From NCBI RefSeq assembly GCF_003674065.1, contig NZ_RDBE01000009.1:99042-163041 (forward strand): DNA of 64,000 nucleotides. The letters run 5' to 3'. Source of the stretch: Nocardioides mangrovicus (lineage in GTDB: Bacteria > Actinomycetota > Actinomycetes > Propionibacteriales > Nocardioidaceae). Position 1 is the first letter of the stretch, and every line of letters starts with the position of its first letter. The translations under genes were made by a program, and so were the position numbers. The notes under the pieces were generated by a model that saw only the letters and a program-made list of their open reading frames with translations, did not search any database and was not told the DNA's origin. This document shows, piece after piece, positions 8,444-17,518 of the stretch.

Positions 8444-10903
8444 ATGGTCAGCGCTCGGCCGATACGCATCGGTGTCGTCACCGACCGGATGGACGACGCC
8501 CGCGCCCAGGTCATCGGCGGCGTGGAGTCCGTCGTACGACCCTCCGCCGCGGTCCTGGCCCTGGTGCACCACCGGCTCAACCCGTGGCGGGGCGGCGTGC
8601 TGGGCGGATTGCTCTCCGCGGGCCGTCTCGACGGCGTCGTGGTGCTGCCGGTCAACTCCGCGGACACCGGGGAGAGCCGCCTGCACGAGCTGCTGCCGCT
8701 GCTGGGTTCGGTGCCGACGGTGCTGGTCGGCCCCCGCCATCCCCACCTCCCGCGGGTCGGCGTCCCGGACGACACCATCGCCGGCACCGTGCTGGACCAC
8801 CTGGTCGAGGACTGCGGTCGGCGCCGGTTGCTGCTGGTCAGCACGCCCATGCAGCGCGACGGGGTGTCGCGTCGCCGGCAGGCGATGGAGGAGGCCGCGG
8901 CCGGCCGCGGGGTCTCGATGTCGACGCCGCCGGAGCTGCAGCGCTGCGTCGACCGGCACTCGGCCCGGGTCGTCATGGCCGACTGGCTGGCCCGCCGACG
9001 CGGCGAGGCCGAGCTGGGCTTCGACGCCGTGGTGTGCACCGCCGACGACGTCGCGGTCGGCGTGCTCGACGCCCTGGACGCGCACGGCGTCGCGGTGCCC
9101 GGTGAGGTCAGCGTGGTCGGCTGCGGCGACACCGACGTCGCCTGGGGCACCTCGCCGACGCTGACCTCGATGGACATCGCGCTGCGTCAGCAGGGCGCGG
9201 CGGCGGGCCGCTACCTGCTGGACCGGATCGCCGGGCGCGACGTGCCCACGTCCGGCACCGTCACCCGGGTCGACGTCGACGGGTTGCGGATCCGCAGCAG
9301 CAGCCTCCCGCTCCACGACGCCGACCAGCTCTCCGCCGAGCTGCCGTGGACCGACGACGCCGCGATCGTCGACCGGCTGCTCGGCCGGGAGGCACCCGAC
9401 CCGCTGCAGCAGGACCTGGAGACCCAGGTCGCGGCTCGCCAGCAGCTGCGGCACGCCACGGCCCTCACCGTCCTGCGTCGCGGGCCCACCGCCGAGCTCA
9501 CGCGACTGGCCGGGCTCGGTGACGACTGGCAGCGGCTGCTGCGCGGCGAGCTCTCCCACGAGAGCCGGCTGGCGCTCTCGCGTCGGCTCGAGGAGATCGT
9601 GCGGTCGCGGCCCGAGGAGATCTGGTGGCGTGCCTGGCTGGAGGTGCTGCGCTCCCGGCTCGCCTCGCAGGTGCCGGCCACCGCGGACCCCGTGGTCCCG
9701 CGGCTGCTGTCGATGACCAGCTCGCTCACCGTCGAGCGTGTCCTGGGCGACGCGCGGGAGGACCGCGAGCGGCAGACGCACCTGATGGCGGCGCAGGTCC
9801 TCGAGCTCAACCAGAGCCTGAGCGGCTGCACGACGGTGGTCGGCATGAACCGCGCGCTGCGGACCTACCTCTCACGACTGGGGCTGCGGCGGTTCTTCGT
9901 CGCGATCTACGAGCGGCCGATCCGGCTCCCCGCCGACGGCACGCCGTCGCCCGCCGCGGACGAGCGGCCCTCGTTGCGCCTGGTGTTCGAGCACGGCATG
10001 GGCTGCGGTGGCGCCGAGGCGGCCGTCGACGAGGAGCTCCTGGCCGGGGCCGACGTTGTCACGCCGAGCCGGCTGCTGCCCGCGCGACTGGCCGCGGAGC
10101 TCGACGAGGGCACGTTCATGGTGCAGGGGCTCTTCGGCGACGACGGCTACTACGGGCTGTTCGGCTACGAGGGCAGCGGCCGCGACCGGCACGTGGGCGA
10201 GGTGATGCGGCTGGCGATGAGCCGGGTGCTGGAGAGCCGGGCCCGCACCGGCGACCTCGAGGCCCGCTCGCGCGAGCTGGCCGGGCTGGTCGCCGCCCGC
10301 ACCCACGAGCTGGAGCTGGAGGTCGCCAACCGTCAGCAGGCCCAGGACGAGCTGCGCGCCGCCAACGACCAGCTGCGCAGCGCGCTGCTGCGCGACGGCC
10401 TGACCGGGCTCTACAACCGCCCGGCCCTCGACGAGCACCTGGCGCGCGCCTGGGCGCGGGCCCGCCGCACCGGCGGTGTCCTGAGCGTGCTGATCTGTGA
10501 CGTCGACCGGTTCAAGCTGCTCAACGACGTCGTCGGCCACCTGGCCGGCGATGAGTGCCTGCGGCGCGTGGGCCGGGTGCTGGCCGGGGCCGGCGACCGG
10601 GCCTCGGACATGGTCGCCCGCTACGGCGGCGAGGAGTTCGTGGTCGTGCTCGACGACACCGACCTCCCAGGTGCCACCCGGGTCGCCGAGCGGCTGCTGG
10701 ACTCGATGCGCGCGGCCGCGCTGCCCCACCCCGGGCTGGGCCAGGGCGGGCTGGTGAGCATGAGCGTCGGGGTCGCGAGCTCGAGCGGCCTGGCGGGGGT
10801 GGCCGAGCTCCTCGGCGCCGCCGACCGGGCGCTCTACCAGGCCAAGGACGACGGGCGCGACCGCGTGCGGGTCACGCGGGCGCCGGTCTCCTCCGGCTCC
10901 TGA
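8444..10903 (+). CDS. LacI-type ligand-binding domain fused to diguanylate cyclase
   Basis: The 819-residue protein starts directly with a type-1 periplasmic-binding/LacI effector fold (IRIGVVTDRMDD at the start; VSVVGCGDTDVAWGTSPTLTSMD near residue 225) but has no helix-turn-helix and no signal peptide, so it should sense a ligand in the cytoplasm. A middle region of about 300 residues may include a GAF-like segment. A coiled coil (about residues 605-650) leads to a GGDEF domain with RYGGEEF near residue 728. The inhibitory I-site RASD sits at the canonical position before it. Role: ligand-controlled c-di-GMP synthesis. The ribosome site GGAGAGG is well placed before the ATG. Confidence 0.88.
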   Translation: MVSARPIRIGVVTDRMDDARAQVIGGVESVVRPSAAVLALVHHRLNPWRGGVLGGLLSAGRLDGVVVLPVNSADTGESRLHELLPLLGSVPTVLVGPRHPHLPRVGVPDDTIAGTVLDHLVEDCGRRRLLLVSTPMQRDGVSRRRQAMEEAAAGRGVSMSTPPELQRCVDRHSARVVMADWLARRRGEAELGFDAVVCTADDVAVGVLDALDAHGVAVPGEVSVVGCGDTDVAWGTSPTLTSMDIALRQQGAAAGRYLLDRIAGRDVPTSGTVTRVDVDGLRIRSSSLPLHDADQLSAELPWTDDAAIVDRLLGREAPDPLQQDLETQVAARQQLRHATALTVLRRGPTAELTRLAGLGDDWQRLLRGELSHESRLALSRRLEEIVRSRPEEIWWRAWLEVLRSRLASQVPATADPVVPRLLSMTSSLTVERVLGDAREDRERQTHLMAAQVLELNQSLSGCTTVVGMNRALRTYLSRLGLRRFFVAIYERPIRLPADGTPSPAADERPSLRLVFEHGMGCGGAEAAVDEELLAGADVVTPSRLLPARLAAELDEGTFMVQGLFGDDGYYGLFGYEGSGRDRHVGEVMRLAMSRVLESRARTGDLEARSRELAGLVAARTHELELEVANRQQAQDELRAANDQLRSALLRDGLTGLYNRPALDEHLARAWARARRTGGVLSVLICDVDRFKLLNDVVGHLAGDECLRRVGRVLAGAGDRASDMVARYGGEEFVVVLDDTDLPGATRVAERLLDSMRAAALPHPGLGQGGLVSMSVGVASSSGLAGVAELLGAADRALYQAKDDGRDRVRVTRAPVSSGS

Positions 10904-10922
10904 CCCACGGTCGACAGCCCCG

Positions 10923-11954
10923 TCAAGACACCCATTCCTTGACCTGCGAGACCAGCGCCGCCGGGTCGTCGGCCACCGGCACCACCTGCAGGTTGGTCAC
11001 GCCGGCCTCGGCGAAGGCCGCGATCCGCTCCTTGACGTAGGACTCCGGCCCGACCAGGTTGCCCATCTCGAGCAGGTCCAGCGGCACCTCGGCTTCCGCC
11101 TCCTTCTTCTTCCCGTCGAGGTAGAGGTCCTGGATCTTCACCGCCTGCTCCTCGTAGCCGTAGGAGCAGGCCAGGTCGAAGTAGAAGTTCTTGCCGCGCG
11201 CGCCCATGCCGCCGACGTACAGCGCGACCATCGGGCGGGCGAAGTCCAAGAGGCCCTTGACGTCCTCGCCCACCGCGACCATGCCGCCGGCCGAGATCTC
11301 TAGCGGGGCCAGATCTGGACTGCGCTTGGCGGTGCCCTCGTCGACGGCGTCGCCCCAGACCTTGCGCCACAGCTCGGGCACGAACAGGAACGGCAGCCAG
11401 CCGTCGGCGGACTCGGCGGTGCTGGCGACGCTCTTGGCGCCCAGCGCGGCGACGTAGATCGGGATCGACGAGCGCTCCGGGGTGGTCAGCATCTTCAGCG
11501 GCTTGCCCAGCCCCACGCCCTGGTCGGCCGGGAGCGGCAAGGTGATCGTGCGGCCCTGGTACTCCAGCCGCTCGCGGCGCAGCGCCATGCGCACGACGTC
11601 GATGACCTCCTGGGTGCGGGTCAGCGGCTTGTCGTAGGCGAGCCCGTGCCAGCCCTCGATCACCTGCGGACCGGACGCGCCCAGGCCGAGGATGGCGCGG
11701 CCCCCGGAGACGTTGTCGAGCCCGGCCGCGGTCTGCGCCAGCGCACCGGGGGTGCGGGAGTACACGTTGAGGATCGCCGAGCCGATCTCGATCGTCTCGG
11801 TCTTGGCCGCCAGGTACCCCATCAGCGTGGGGGAGTCGAAGCCGTACGCCTCGGCCACCCACACCGTGTCCAGCCCCGCCCGCTCCAGCGCGACCACCTG
11901 GTCGGCCGCCTCGCGGGGGTTGCCGGCGTACATCAGCATCTGGGACAGCTTCAT
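10923..11954 (-). CDS. LLM-class F420-dependent oxidoreductase
   Basis: A 343-residue luciferase-like TIM-barrel protein with the family start (MKLSQMLMYAGNPREAADQV) and the typical ALERAGLDTVWVAEAYGFDSPT, GSAILNVYSRTPGALAQTAAGLD and ILGLGASGPQVIEGWHG segments of F420-dependent members. It should pass hydride between reduced F420 and an unknown substrate. It is divergent from the F420:NADPH oxidoreductase gene at 12035, which can regenerate F420H2, and an inverted repeat in the shared promoter suggests joint control. The ATG is preceded by a GGGGG-rich stretch. It converges with the cyclase at 8444, leaving 19 bases. Confidence 0.9.
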   Translation of the reverse strand: MKLSQMLMYAGNPREAADQVVALERAGLDTVWVAEAYGFDSPTLMGYLAAKTETIEIGSAILNVYSRTPGALAQTAAGLDNVSGGRAILGLGASGPQVIEGWHGLAYDKPLTRTQEVIDVVRMALRRERLEYQGRTITLPLPADQGVGLGKPLKMLTTPERSSIPIYVAALGAKSVASTAESADGWLPFLFVPELWRKVWGDAVDEGTAKRSPDLAPLEISAGGMVAVGEDVKGLLDFARPMVALYVGGMGARGKNFYFDLACSYGYEEQAVKIQDLYLDGKKKEAEAEVPLDLLEMGNLVGPESYVKERIAAFAEAGVTNLQVVPVADDPAALVSQVKEWVS

Positions 11955-11995
11955 CTGCGGGGGGCCTCTCTGGTCACGACGGTCGGGCTCTACGC

Positions 11996-12012
11996 TGACA
12001 GTACTGCTGTCA
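11996..12012. promoter_or_regulatory. Inverted repeat TGACAG-N5-CTGTCA in the divergent F420 promoter
   Basis: A perfect six-base inverted repeat with five-base spacer lies between the LLM gene and the F420:NADPH oxidoreductase gene. A TACTGT -10-like hexamer for the minus-strand gene overlaps it. The same half-sites and spacing occur at 28659-28683 beside a MerR regulator, so the two sites may be read by the same or a related protein. Confidence 0.6.
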
Positions 12013-12034
12013 CGGTTTTTGATCAGGGGTGCAG

Positions 12035-12706
12035 ATGCCGCAGATTGCTCACACCATCGCCGTCGTCGGAGGCACCGGCCCGCAGGGGCGCGGGCTGGCC
12101 TACCGGTTCGCCCGCCACGGGCACGACGTCGTCGTCGGCTCGCGCTCGGCCGAGCGGGCCGCCGAGACTGCCGCCGAGATCCGCGACCGCGGCATCACCG
12201 GCCAGGTCTCGGGCGCCGCGAACGCCGATGCCGCAGCCGGCGCCGACGTCGTCGTCCTGGCGGTGCCCTACGAGGGCCACGACGAGCTGGTCGCCTCGCT
12301 GGCCGACGCGCTGGCCGAGAAGGTGCTGATCAGCTGCGTGAACCCGCTCGGCTTCGACCAGCACGGCCCCTACGGCCTCGACGTCAGCGAGTCCGCGGCC
12401 GAGTCCGCCGCCCGTCTGGTGCCGACGGCCCGCGTCACCGGCGCCTTCCACCACGTCTCCGCGGTCACGCTGTGGGGACCCGAGGAGTTCCTCTCCCATG
12501 AGGACGTCCTCGTCGTCGGCGACGACACCGAGGCCGTCGACCTGGTCTGCGACCTCGCCGCCACCGTCACCGGCCGGCCCGGCGTCAAGGGTGGCCGGCT
12601 GCGGCTGGCCCGCCAGCTCGAGCCCCTCACCGCCGTGCTCATCAGCATCAACAAGGCCTACAAGACCCGCTCGGGCGTCGCCATCTCCGGGGTCGAGGGG
12701 CGCTAG
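12035..12706 (+). CDS. npdG: F420:NADPH oxidoreductase
   Basis: A 223-residue Rossmann protein that transfers hydride between NADPH and F420. The N-terminal AVVGGTGPQGRGLAYRFARHGHDVVVGSRS segment has the NADP-binding glycine motif with SR after the second strand, which favours NADPH. VVVLAVPYEGH, CVNPLGF and AFHHVSA match the F420-dependent NADP reductase family. I start at the ATG at 12035, with AGGGG five bases upstream, rather than the in-frame GTG at 12029, which falls inside that ribosome site. It presumably feeds the divergent F420-dependent enzyme. Confidence 0.87.
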   Translation: MPQIAHTIAVVGGTGPQGRGLAYRFARHGHDVVVGSRSAERAAETAAEIRDRGITGQVSGAANADAAAGADVVVLAVPYEGHDELVASLADALAEKVLISCVNPLGFDQHGPYGLDVSESAAESAARLVPTARVTGAFHHVSAVTLWGPEEFLSHEDVLVVGDDTEAVDLVCDLAATVTGRPGVKGGRLRLARQLEPLTAVLISINKAYKTRSGVAISGVEGR

Positions 12707-12710
12707 CCGT

Positions 12711-12726
12711 CGGTTCGGGCGAACCG
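12711..12726. terminator. Hairpin between convergent genes
   Basis: CGGTTCG and CGAACCG are separated by two bases and fill the gap between the stop of npdG and the stop of the ABC exporter gene. Its position suggests a bidirectional terminator. There is no T tract. Confidence 0.5.
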
Positions 12727-14505
12727 TCACCGGTGCCAGGACTCCCACAGCCGGGCGTACGACCCCCCGGCCGCCACCAGCTCCTCGTGCGAGCCGAGCT
12801 CGGCGATCCGGCCGTCCTCGACCACCGCGACCCGGTCGGCGTCGTGGGCCGAGAAGAGCCGGTGGGCGATCGCGATGACCGTGCGCCCGTGCAGCACCGC
12901 CGCCAGCGAGCGCTCGAGGTGGCGGGCGGCGCGGGGATCGATCAGCGACGTCGCCTCGTCGAGCACCAGGGTGTGCGGGTCGGCCAGCACCAGCCGGGCC
13001 AGGGCCAGCTGCTGGGCCTGGGCCGGGGTGAGCTCCTGGCCGCCGGCGCCCACGGTGGTGTCCAGTCCCTCGGGCAGCGCCGTCACCCACTCGCGGGCGT
13101 CGACGGAGTCGAGCGCCTCGAGGAGCCGGTCGTCGTCGACGTCGGCGTCGGCGGCGAGCGCGAGGTTGTCGCGCAGCGTGCCGACGAACACGTGGTGCTC
13201 CTGGGTGACCAGGCAGACGTGGCGGCGCAGGTCGTCCACCGAGAGCTCGGTGAGCCCGACGCCGCCCAGCGTCACGGTGCCCGTGCGGGGGCCGTGGATG
13301 CCGGCCAGCAACCGGCCCAGCGTCGACTTGCCGGCACCGCTGGGGCCCACCATCGCGATCCGCTCGCCCACGCCGACGTCGAGGTCCACGCCGTGCAGCA
13401 CGTCGCGGCCCTCGACGTAGGAGAACCGGACGTCCTCGGCCCGCAGCTGCTCGCTCACGGGCTCGGCGCCGGTGACCGTGCGGTCGTCGGGCACCTCGGC
13501 CACGCCGAGCAGCCGCGCCAGCGAGGCCGCGCCGACCTGCAGCTCGTCGAGGATCGAGACCACGACGTCCAGCGGCCCGATCAGCGCCTGGACGTACAGC
13601 GTGGCCGCGGTGACCGCGCCGAGGCTGAGGTGGCCCTCGATGTAGAGCCAGCCGCCGAAGAGCAGCGTCGCCACCGTCGGGATGAGATAGGCGACCTCCA
13701 TGGTGGGGAAGAACCGCGTCCGCAGCCCCAGCGTGTAGCGCTCGGCGGCGAAGGAGTGGGCGATGTCGGCGTCGATCTGGTCGATCCGCTGCCGCTGCAG
13801 GCCGAGCGCCTCGACGGTGCGGGCCCCCTCGACGGTCTCGGTCAGGGTCGCGTTGATGCGGGTGTAGGAGGCCGACTCGCGCAGGTAGCCGGCCTTGGCG
13901 CGCGCGAGGTACCAGCGCAGCCCGACCACCAGCACCGGGACGCCGAGCGCCACCGGCAGCAGCACCCAGGCGCCGACCAGCAGCGTGCCGACCAGCGTGA
14001 CCACCATCGTGATCAGCGCGTTGACCCACTCCGGCAGTGCCCAGCGCACCGAGAAGCCCAGCTGCTCGATGTCGCGCGAGGTCCGCGTCAGCAGGTCGCC
14101 GGAGCCTGCGCTCTCGACCGTGCCGACCGGCAGGTCCAGCGTGGCGTCGACGAAGTCCTCGCGCAGTTCGGCCAGCACGCCCTCGCCCAGCCGGCCGGAC
14201 AGGAACCGGCCCTGCCGCGTGAACAGCGTCTGCACGAGGAGGAACCCGGCCAGCGCGAGCACCAGGTGGTTCACGTGCGCCAGCGTCGTGCCCGCCTGCA
14301 CGTCCTGCACCAGCCCGCCGAGGATCCGAGGTCCGGCCAGCCCGGCCACCGCCGCCACGACCTGCAGCCCCAGCGCCCAGGCCAGCTCGCGCGGGTGGCG
14401 GCGGAAGAGCCCGGCGACGTACGCCCGCACCTGGGCGCTGCCGGCCACCGGAAGCGTCACCCGCTCGCCGATCGGCAGGTCATCGGCCACCGTGTCGGTG
14501 CTCAT
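12727..14505 (-). CDS. ABC exporter half-transporter with degenerate signature motif
   Basis: A 592-residue type IV (ABCB-like) half-transporter: six membrane helices then an ATPase domain. Walker A is intact (GPSGAGKST, about residue 387), as are the Q-loop Gln (LVTQEHHVF), Walker B with catalytic Glu (LVLDEATS, about 516) and the H-loop His (IAHRL, about 546). The ABC signature is lost: LSGGQ has become LTPAQ (about 490). The partner gene 14502-16211 has the reverse pattern. The start at 14505 overlaps the partner's stop (ATGA), so the two are translationally coupled and must form a heterodimer. The substrate is unknown. Confidence 0.9.
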   Translation of the reverse strand: MSTDTVADDLPIGERVTLPVAGSAQVRAYVAGLFRRHPRELAWALGLQVVAAVAGLAGPRILGGLVQDVQAGTTLAHVNHLVLALAGFLLVQTLFTRQGRFLSGRLGEGVLAELREDFVDATLDLPVGTVESAGSGDLLTRTSRDIEQLGFSVRWALPEWVNALITMVVTLVGTLLVGAWVLLPVALGVPVLVVGLRWYLARAKAGYLRESASYTRINATLTETVEGARTVEALGLQRQRIDQIDADIAHSFAAERYTLGLRTRFFPTMEVAYLIPTVATLLFGGWLYIEGHLSLGAVTAATLYVQALIGPLDVVVSILDELQVGAASLARLLGVAEVPDDRTVTGAEPVSEQLRAEDVRFSYVEGRDVLHGVDLDVGVGERIAMVGPSGAGKSTLGRLLAGIHGPRTGTVTLGGVGLTELSVDDLRRHVCLVTQEHHVFVGTLRDNLALAADADVDDDRLLEALDSVDAREWVTALPEGLDTTVGAGGQELTPAQAQQLALARLVLADPHTLVLDEATSLIDPRAARHLERSLAAVLHGRTVIAIAHRLFSAHDADRVAVVEDGRIAELGSHEELVAAGGSYARLWESWHR

Positions 14506-16211
14506 ACCGTCTCCTCCACCTCGCGCGTGACCACCGCGCGGTAGGCCGGCGTCGAGGCCAGCAGGTCGGCGTGGCTGCCCTCGGCGACCACGTGGCCGGC
14601 CTCGAGGAAGCAGACCCGGTCCACCCGGTCCAGCAGCAGCGGGCTGGTGGTGGTCACCACGGTGGTCCGGCCCCGACGGGCCCGGCCCAGCCGTTCGGCG
14701 ACGCGGGCCTCGGTGTGGGCGTCGACGGCCGACGTCGGCTCGACCAGCACCAGCACCTCCGGGTCGAGCGCCAGGGCGCGGGCCAGGACGAGCCGCTGCC
14801 GCTGGCCGCCGGAGAACGACCGGCCCTTCTCGGCGACCATCGAGCCCAGGCCGTCGGGCAGGCCGGCCAGCACGTCGTCGGCCGAGGCGGCGTCGAGCGC
14901 GTCGGCCAGGGATCGAGGTCCGCGGGCATGGACGTCGACCTGCTCGCCGAGGCGTCCGGCGAACAGCATGGCCGCGGTGTCGGAGACGATGATGCGCCGC
15001 CGCACCACCTCCCGCGGCAGGTCGGCCAGCGCGACGCCGCCCCACCGGACGTCACCGGCCGCGAAGCGACCCAGCCGGTCGGCGACGCCCGCCGCGTCCT
15101 GGGGCGGCTCGCTCACCAGCGCGGTGACGACGCCCGGCACGACGCGCACGCCCGAGGCGACGTCGAGGAGCGGCTCGTCAGGTCCGGGCTCGATCGCGGC
15201 GCGGTCGGGGTCGGCGATGTCAGGCTCGATGGCCAGCACGGTCACGATGCGCCGGGCGGCGACGAAGGCACGGATGGACTTGTTGGCCAGCTCCGTGGCG
15301 GTACGCAGCGGCAGCAGCAGGAACGCCGCGTAGCCGTAGAAGGCGACCAGCTCCCCGGCCGAGATCCGGCCCTCCACCGCGAACCGGGCGCCGACCCAGA
15401 CCACGACGACCACGAACAGGCCCGGCAGCAGCACCTGGAGGGCGTCGAGCACCGACTGCAGCGCCATCACCCGTACGCCCGCGCGCCGCACCTGCTGGGA
15501 CTGCTCGGCGTAGCGGCGGTGGAAGACCCGCTCGCCGCCGATGCCGCGCAGCACCCGCAGCCCGGTGACGATGTCGGAGGCCAGGTTGGCCAGCCGGCCC
15601 ATCATCTCGCGCTGGGCGAGGTTGCGGGCCTGCAGCGGCCGCAGCAGCGGCACGACCCCGGCCAGCAGCACCGGCATGCCGACCAGCACCAGCAGGCCGA
15701 GCACCACCGACGTCTGCAGCAGGATCAGCGCCACCACCACGAAGGAGACCAGCGCCCCCGCGGCCCGGCCCAGCACGTCCATGAGGTTGCCGACGTAGGA
15801 CAGGTCGTTGGTCCCGATCGAGACCACCTCGCCGGTCGAGACCCGGCGCGGCAGGGTGGCGCCGAGGTGGGTCGCGTGCCGGGTCACCAGCTGCACGACG
15901 CGGTAGGCGGCGGTGAGCCAGTTGGTCACCGCGAAGCGGTGGCGGATGATGCCGGCGGCCGCCCCCACCAGGCCGATCGCCAGCAGGACCCCGGCCCAGC
16001 CCAGCAGGGCCGAGCCGTCGCGGTCGGCGACGCCGGCGTCGATCGCTCGGCCGATGACCGCGGGCATGACGGCCGAGGAGCACATCCACACCACGCCGAA
16101 GGACATCCCGCCGGCCAACGTCCGCCACTGGCCCTTGGCCAGCCACCACAAGAACCGTCCGGGCGAGCGGTGATCGGCGGTGCCGGGATCGGCGAGGGGC
16201 AGGTGGCGCAC
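14502..16211 (-). CDS. ABC exporter half-transporter with destroyed Walker A and B
   Basis: The partner subunit of the downstream exporter gene; 569 residues if translation starts at the GTG at 16211 (a GTG nine bases earlier is also possible). Six membrane helices precede the ATPase domain. The signature SFSGGQRQRL is intact (about residue 467), but the P-loop region reads ALVSEPPQDAAG (about 366) with no GxxGxGK, the Q-loop Gln is Ser (IIVSDTAAM), the Walker B Asp is Val (LVLVEPTSAVD) and the H-loop His is Thr (TTTSPLL). It cannot bind ATP in the usual way at its own Walker A, yet can complete the partner's site. The frame stays open upstream, but that region is covered by the next gene. 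Confidence 0.86.
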   Translation of the reverse strand: MRHLPLADPGTADHRSPGRFLWWLAKGQWRTLAGGMSFGVVWMCSSAVMPAVIGRAIDAGVADRDGSALLGWAGVLLAIGLVGAAAGIIRHRFAVTNWLTAAYRVVQLVTRHATHLGATLPRRVSTGEVVSIGTNDLSYVGNLMDVLGRAAGALVSFVVVALILLQTSVVLGLLVLVGMPVLLAGVVPLLRPLQARNLAQREMMGRLANLASDIVTGLRVLRGIGGERVFHRRYAEQSQQVRRAGVRVMALQSVLDALQVLLPGLFVVVVVWVGARFAVEGRISAGELVAFYGYAAFLLLPLRTATELANKSIRAFVAARRIVTVLAIEPDIADPDRAAIEPGPDEPLLDVASGVRVVPGVVTALVSEPPQDAAGVADRLGRFAAGDVRWGGVALADLPREVVRRRIIVSDTAAMLFAGRLGEQVDVHARGPRSLADALDAASADDVLAGLPDGLGSMVAEKGRSFSGGQRQRLVLARALALDPEVLVLVEPTSAVDAHTEARVAERLGRARRGRTTVVTTTSPLLLDRVDRVCFLEAGHVVAEGSHADLLASTPAYRAVVTREVEETV

Positions 16212-16288
16212 TCGCCCCACAGTAAGGAGCGCGACGCACCCGGGGCGAGGAGTTTTCCGGCCAGCGCGAGGGGACCAGCCGAGGCGCC

Positions 16289-17404
16289 TCAGACGTGGTC
16301 GAGCAGGTGGGCCACCACGCGCTCGGCCGCGTGGCCGTCGCCGAAGGGGTACGCCGGGATGGACATGCGCCGAAAGTGCGCGCGGTCGGTCAGCAGCCGG
16401 CTGGCGGCGGCCTCGACCTCGGCCCGACGGGTGCCGACGACCTCGGCGCAACCGGCCCACACCGCCTCGGGACGGTCGGTGGTCGCCCGCAGCACCAGCG
16501 TCGGCCGGCCCAGGCCGGGCGCCGCCTCCTGCACCCCGGCCGAGTCGGTCATCACCAGGTCGCAGTCGGCCAGCGTGGCCGCCAGGTCGGGGTAGGAGAG
16601 CCGCTCGGGCAGCCGGACGCCGGGGCAGCCGATGAGCTCGTCGACCACCGCCTGGCGGATGCCGCGATGGCTGGGAAGCGGCATCACGACCTCCAGGTCG
16701 TGCCCCGTGGCGAGCAGTCCGACCGAGTGGGCGACGGCGGCCAGCGCGCCCTCGCGCAGCTGGTTCTGGTGCATGACCACGAGCAGCCGGCGGCGCTCCC
16801 CGGGCCGCCGGGGGGCGCCGAAGGCCGACGCCCCCAGGCCGCGCTCGAGCGTCCACCCGAGGTTGTCGACCGTGGTGCTGCCGACCACCTCGACGGTGTC
16901 GGGCGGCACCCCGTCGTGCAGCAGCGCCACCCGGGCGGCGCTGGTGGCGGCGAAGTGCCAGCTGGTCAGCCGTGACATCAGCTGCCGGTTGGCCTGCTCG
17001 GGCACCGCCGGGTTGCCTGGAGCGCTGGTCAGCCCGGCGCCGACGTTCGCGACGGGGACCCCGGCGTAGAAGCCGCCGAGGGCGCCGGCGAACGCAGCGC
17101 TGCCGTGCCCGTGCACCAGCACCACGTCCGGCGGCGTGATGGCCAGGTCGGCCCCGATGATGTCGACCGCCGTCGTCGCCGTGCTCGACGCCTGACCCCA
17201 CCCCCCGGGCTCGTCCAGCTCGCGCCAGACCTCCAGGTCGCCGGGCGCGAGCGCCTCCAGCGTCTCGAGGAGCTGCGGCACCGTGCCGGTGTGAGATTCA
17301 CGCGCCAGCACCCGCACGCGGTGAGCCTCCGAGCGCAGCCCTCGGATCACCGGTGCGAGCGCCACGGCCTCGTCACGCGAGCCGACCACCGCCGTGGTGA
17401 TCAT
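16289..17404 (-). CDS. UDP-GlcNAc 2-epimerase (WecB) family protein with altered active site
   Basis: The 371-residue protein has the WecB/GT-B architecture: VVGSRDEAVALAPVIRGL at the N-terminus, LVHGHGSAAFAGALGGFYAGVPVANVGAGL, VPEQANRQL and the C-terminal TDSAGVQEAAPGLGRPTLVLRATTDRPE. Compared with classical WecB, the VHGDT motif is VHGHG, HVEAGLR is NVGAGLT and the THRREN loop is MHQNQL. The acidic residues expected in the first two motifs are therefore missing. It may use a different nucleotide sugar or be non-catalytic. The UDP-binding DSAG/QE part is kept. It lies in a stretch with export and glycosyltransferase genes, which fits an envelope glycan role. Confidence 0.75.
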   Translation of the reverse strand: MITTAVVGSRDEAVALAPVIRGLRSEAHRVRVLARESHTGTVPQLLETLEALAPGDLEVWRELDEPGGWGQASSTATTAVDIIGADLAITPPDVVLVHGHGSAAFAGALGGFYAGVPVANVGAGLTSAPGNPAVPEQANRQLMSRLTSWHFAATSAARVALLHDGVPPDTVEVVGSTTVDNLGWTLERGLGASAFGAPRRPGERRRLLVVMHQNQLREGALAAVAHSVGLLATGHDLEVVMPLPSHRGIRQAVVDELIGCPGVRLPERLSYPDLAATLADCDLVMTDSAGVQEAAPGLGRPTLVLRATTDRPEAVWAGCAEVVGTRRAEVEAAASRLLTDRAHFRRMSIPAYPFGDGHAAERVVAHLLDHV

Positions 17405-17518
17405 GGGTACCCCGTACCGATCACGGATTCGACCCCCTCCTGGCCACCCCCGATCCGTTACCCATCAGACGTCACCGTCTCGCAAACGGGAGCGCCGACG
17501 CGCCGAGGCGGGGGCGGT
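17405..17518. other. Intergenic gap with GGTAC-CCC-GTACC inverted repeat
   Basis: The repeat at 17406-17418 touches the ATG of the WecB-like gene, so it could block translation initiation as a hairpin or act as an operator. I see no terminator for the MMPL gene within the rest of the gap. Confidence 0.35.

Noticed and set aside
12711..12726. GTTCG/CGAAC elements near the npdG stop considered as a LexA site
   Set aside because: The half-sites are in the wrong order (GTTCG before CGAAC) and the position between convergent stops suits a terminator instead.
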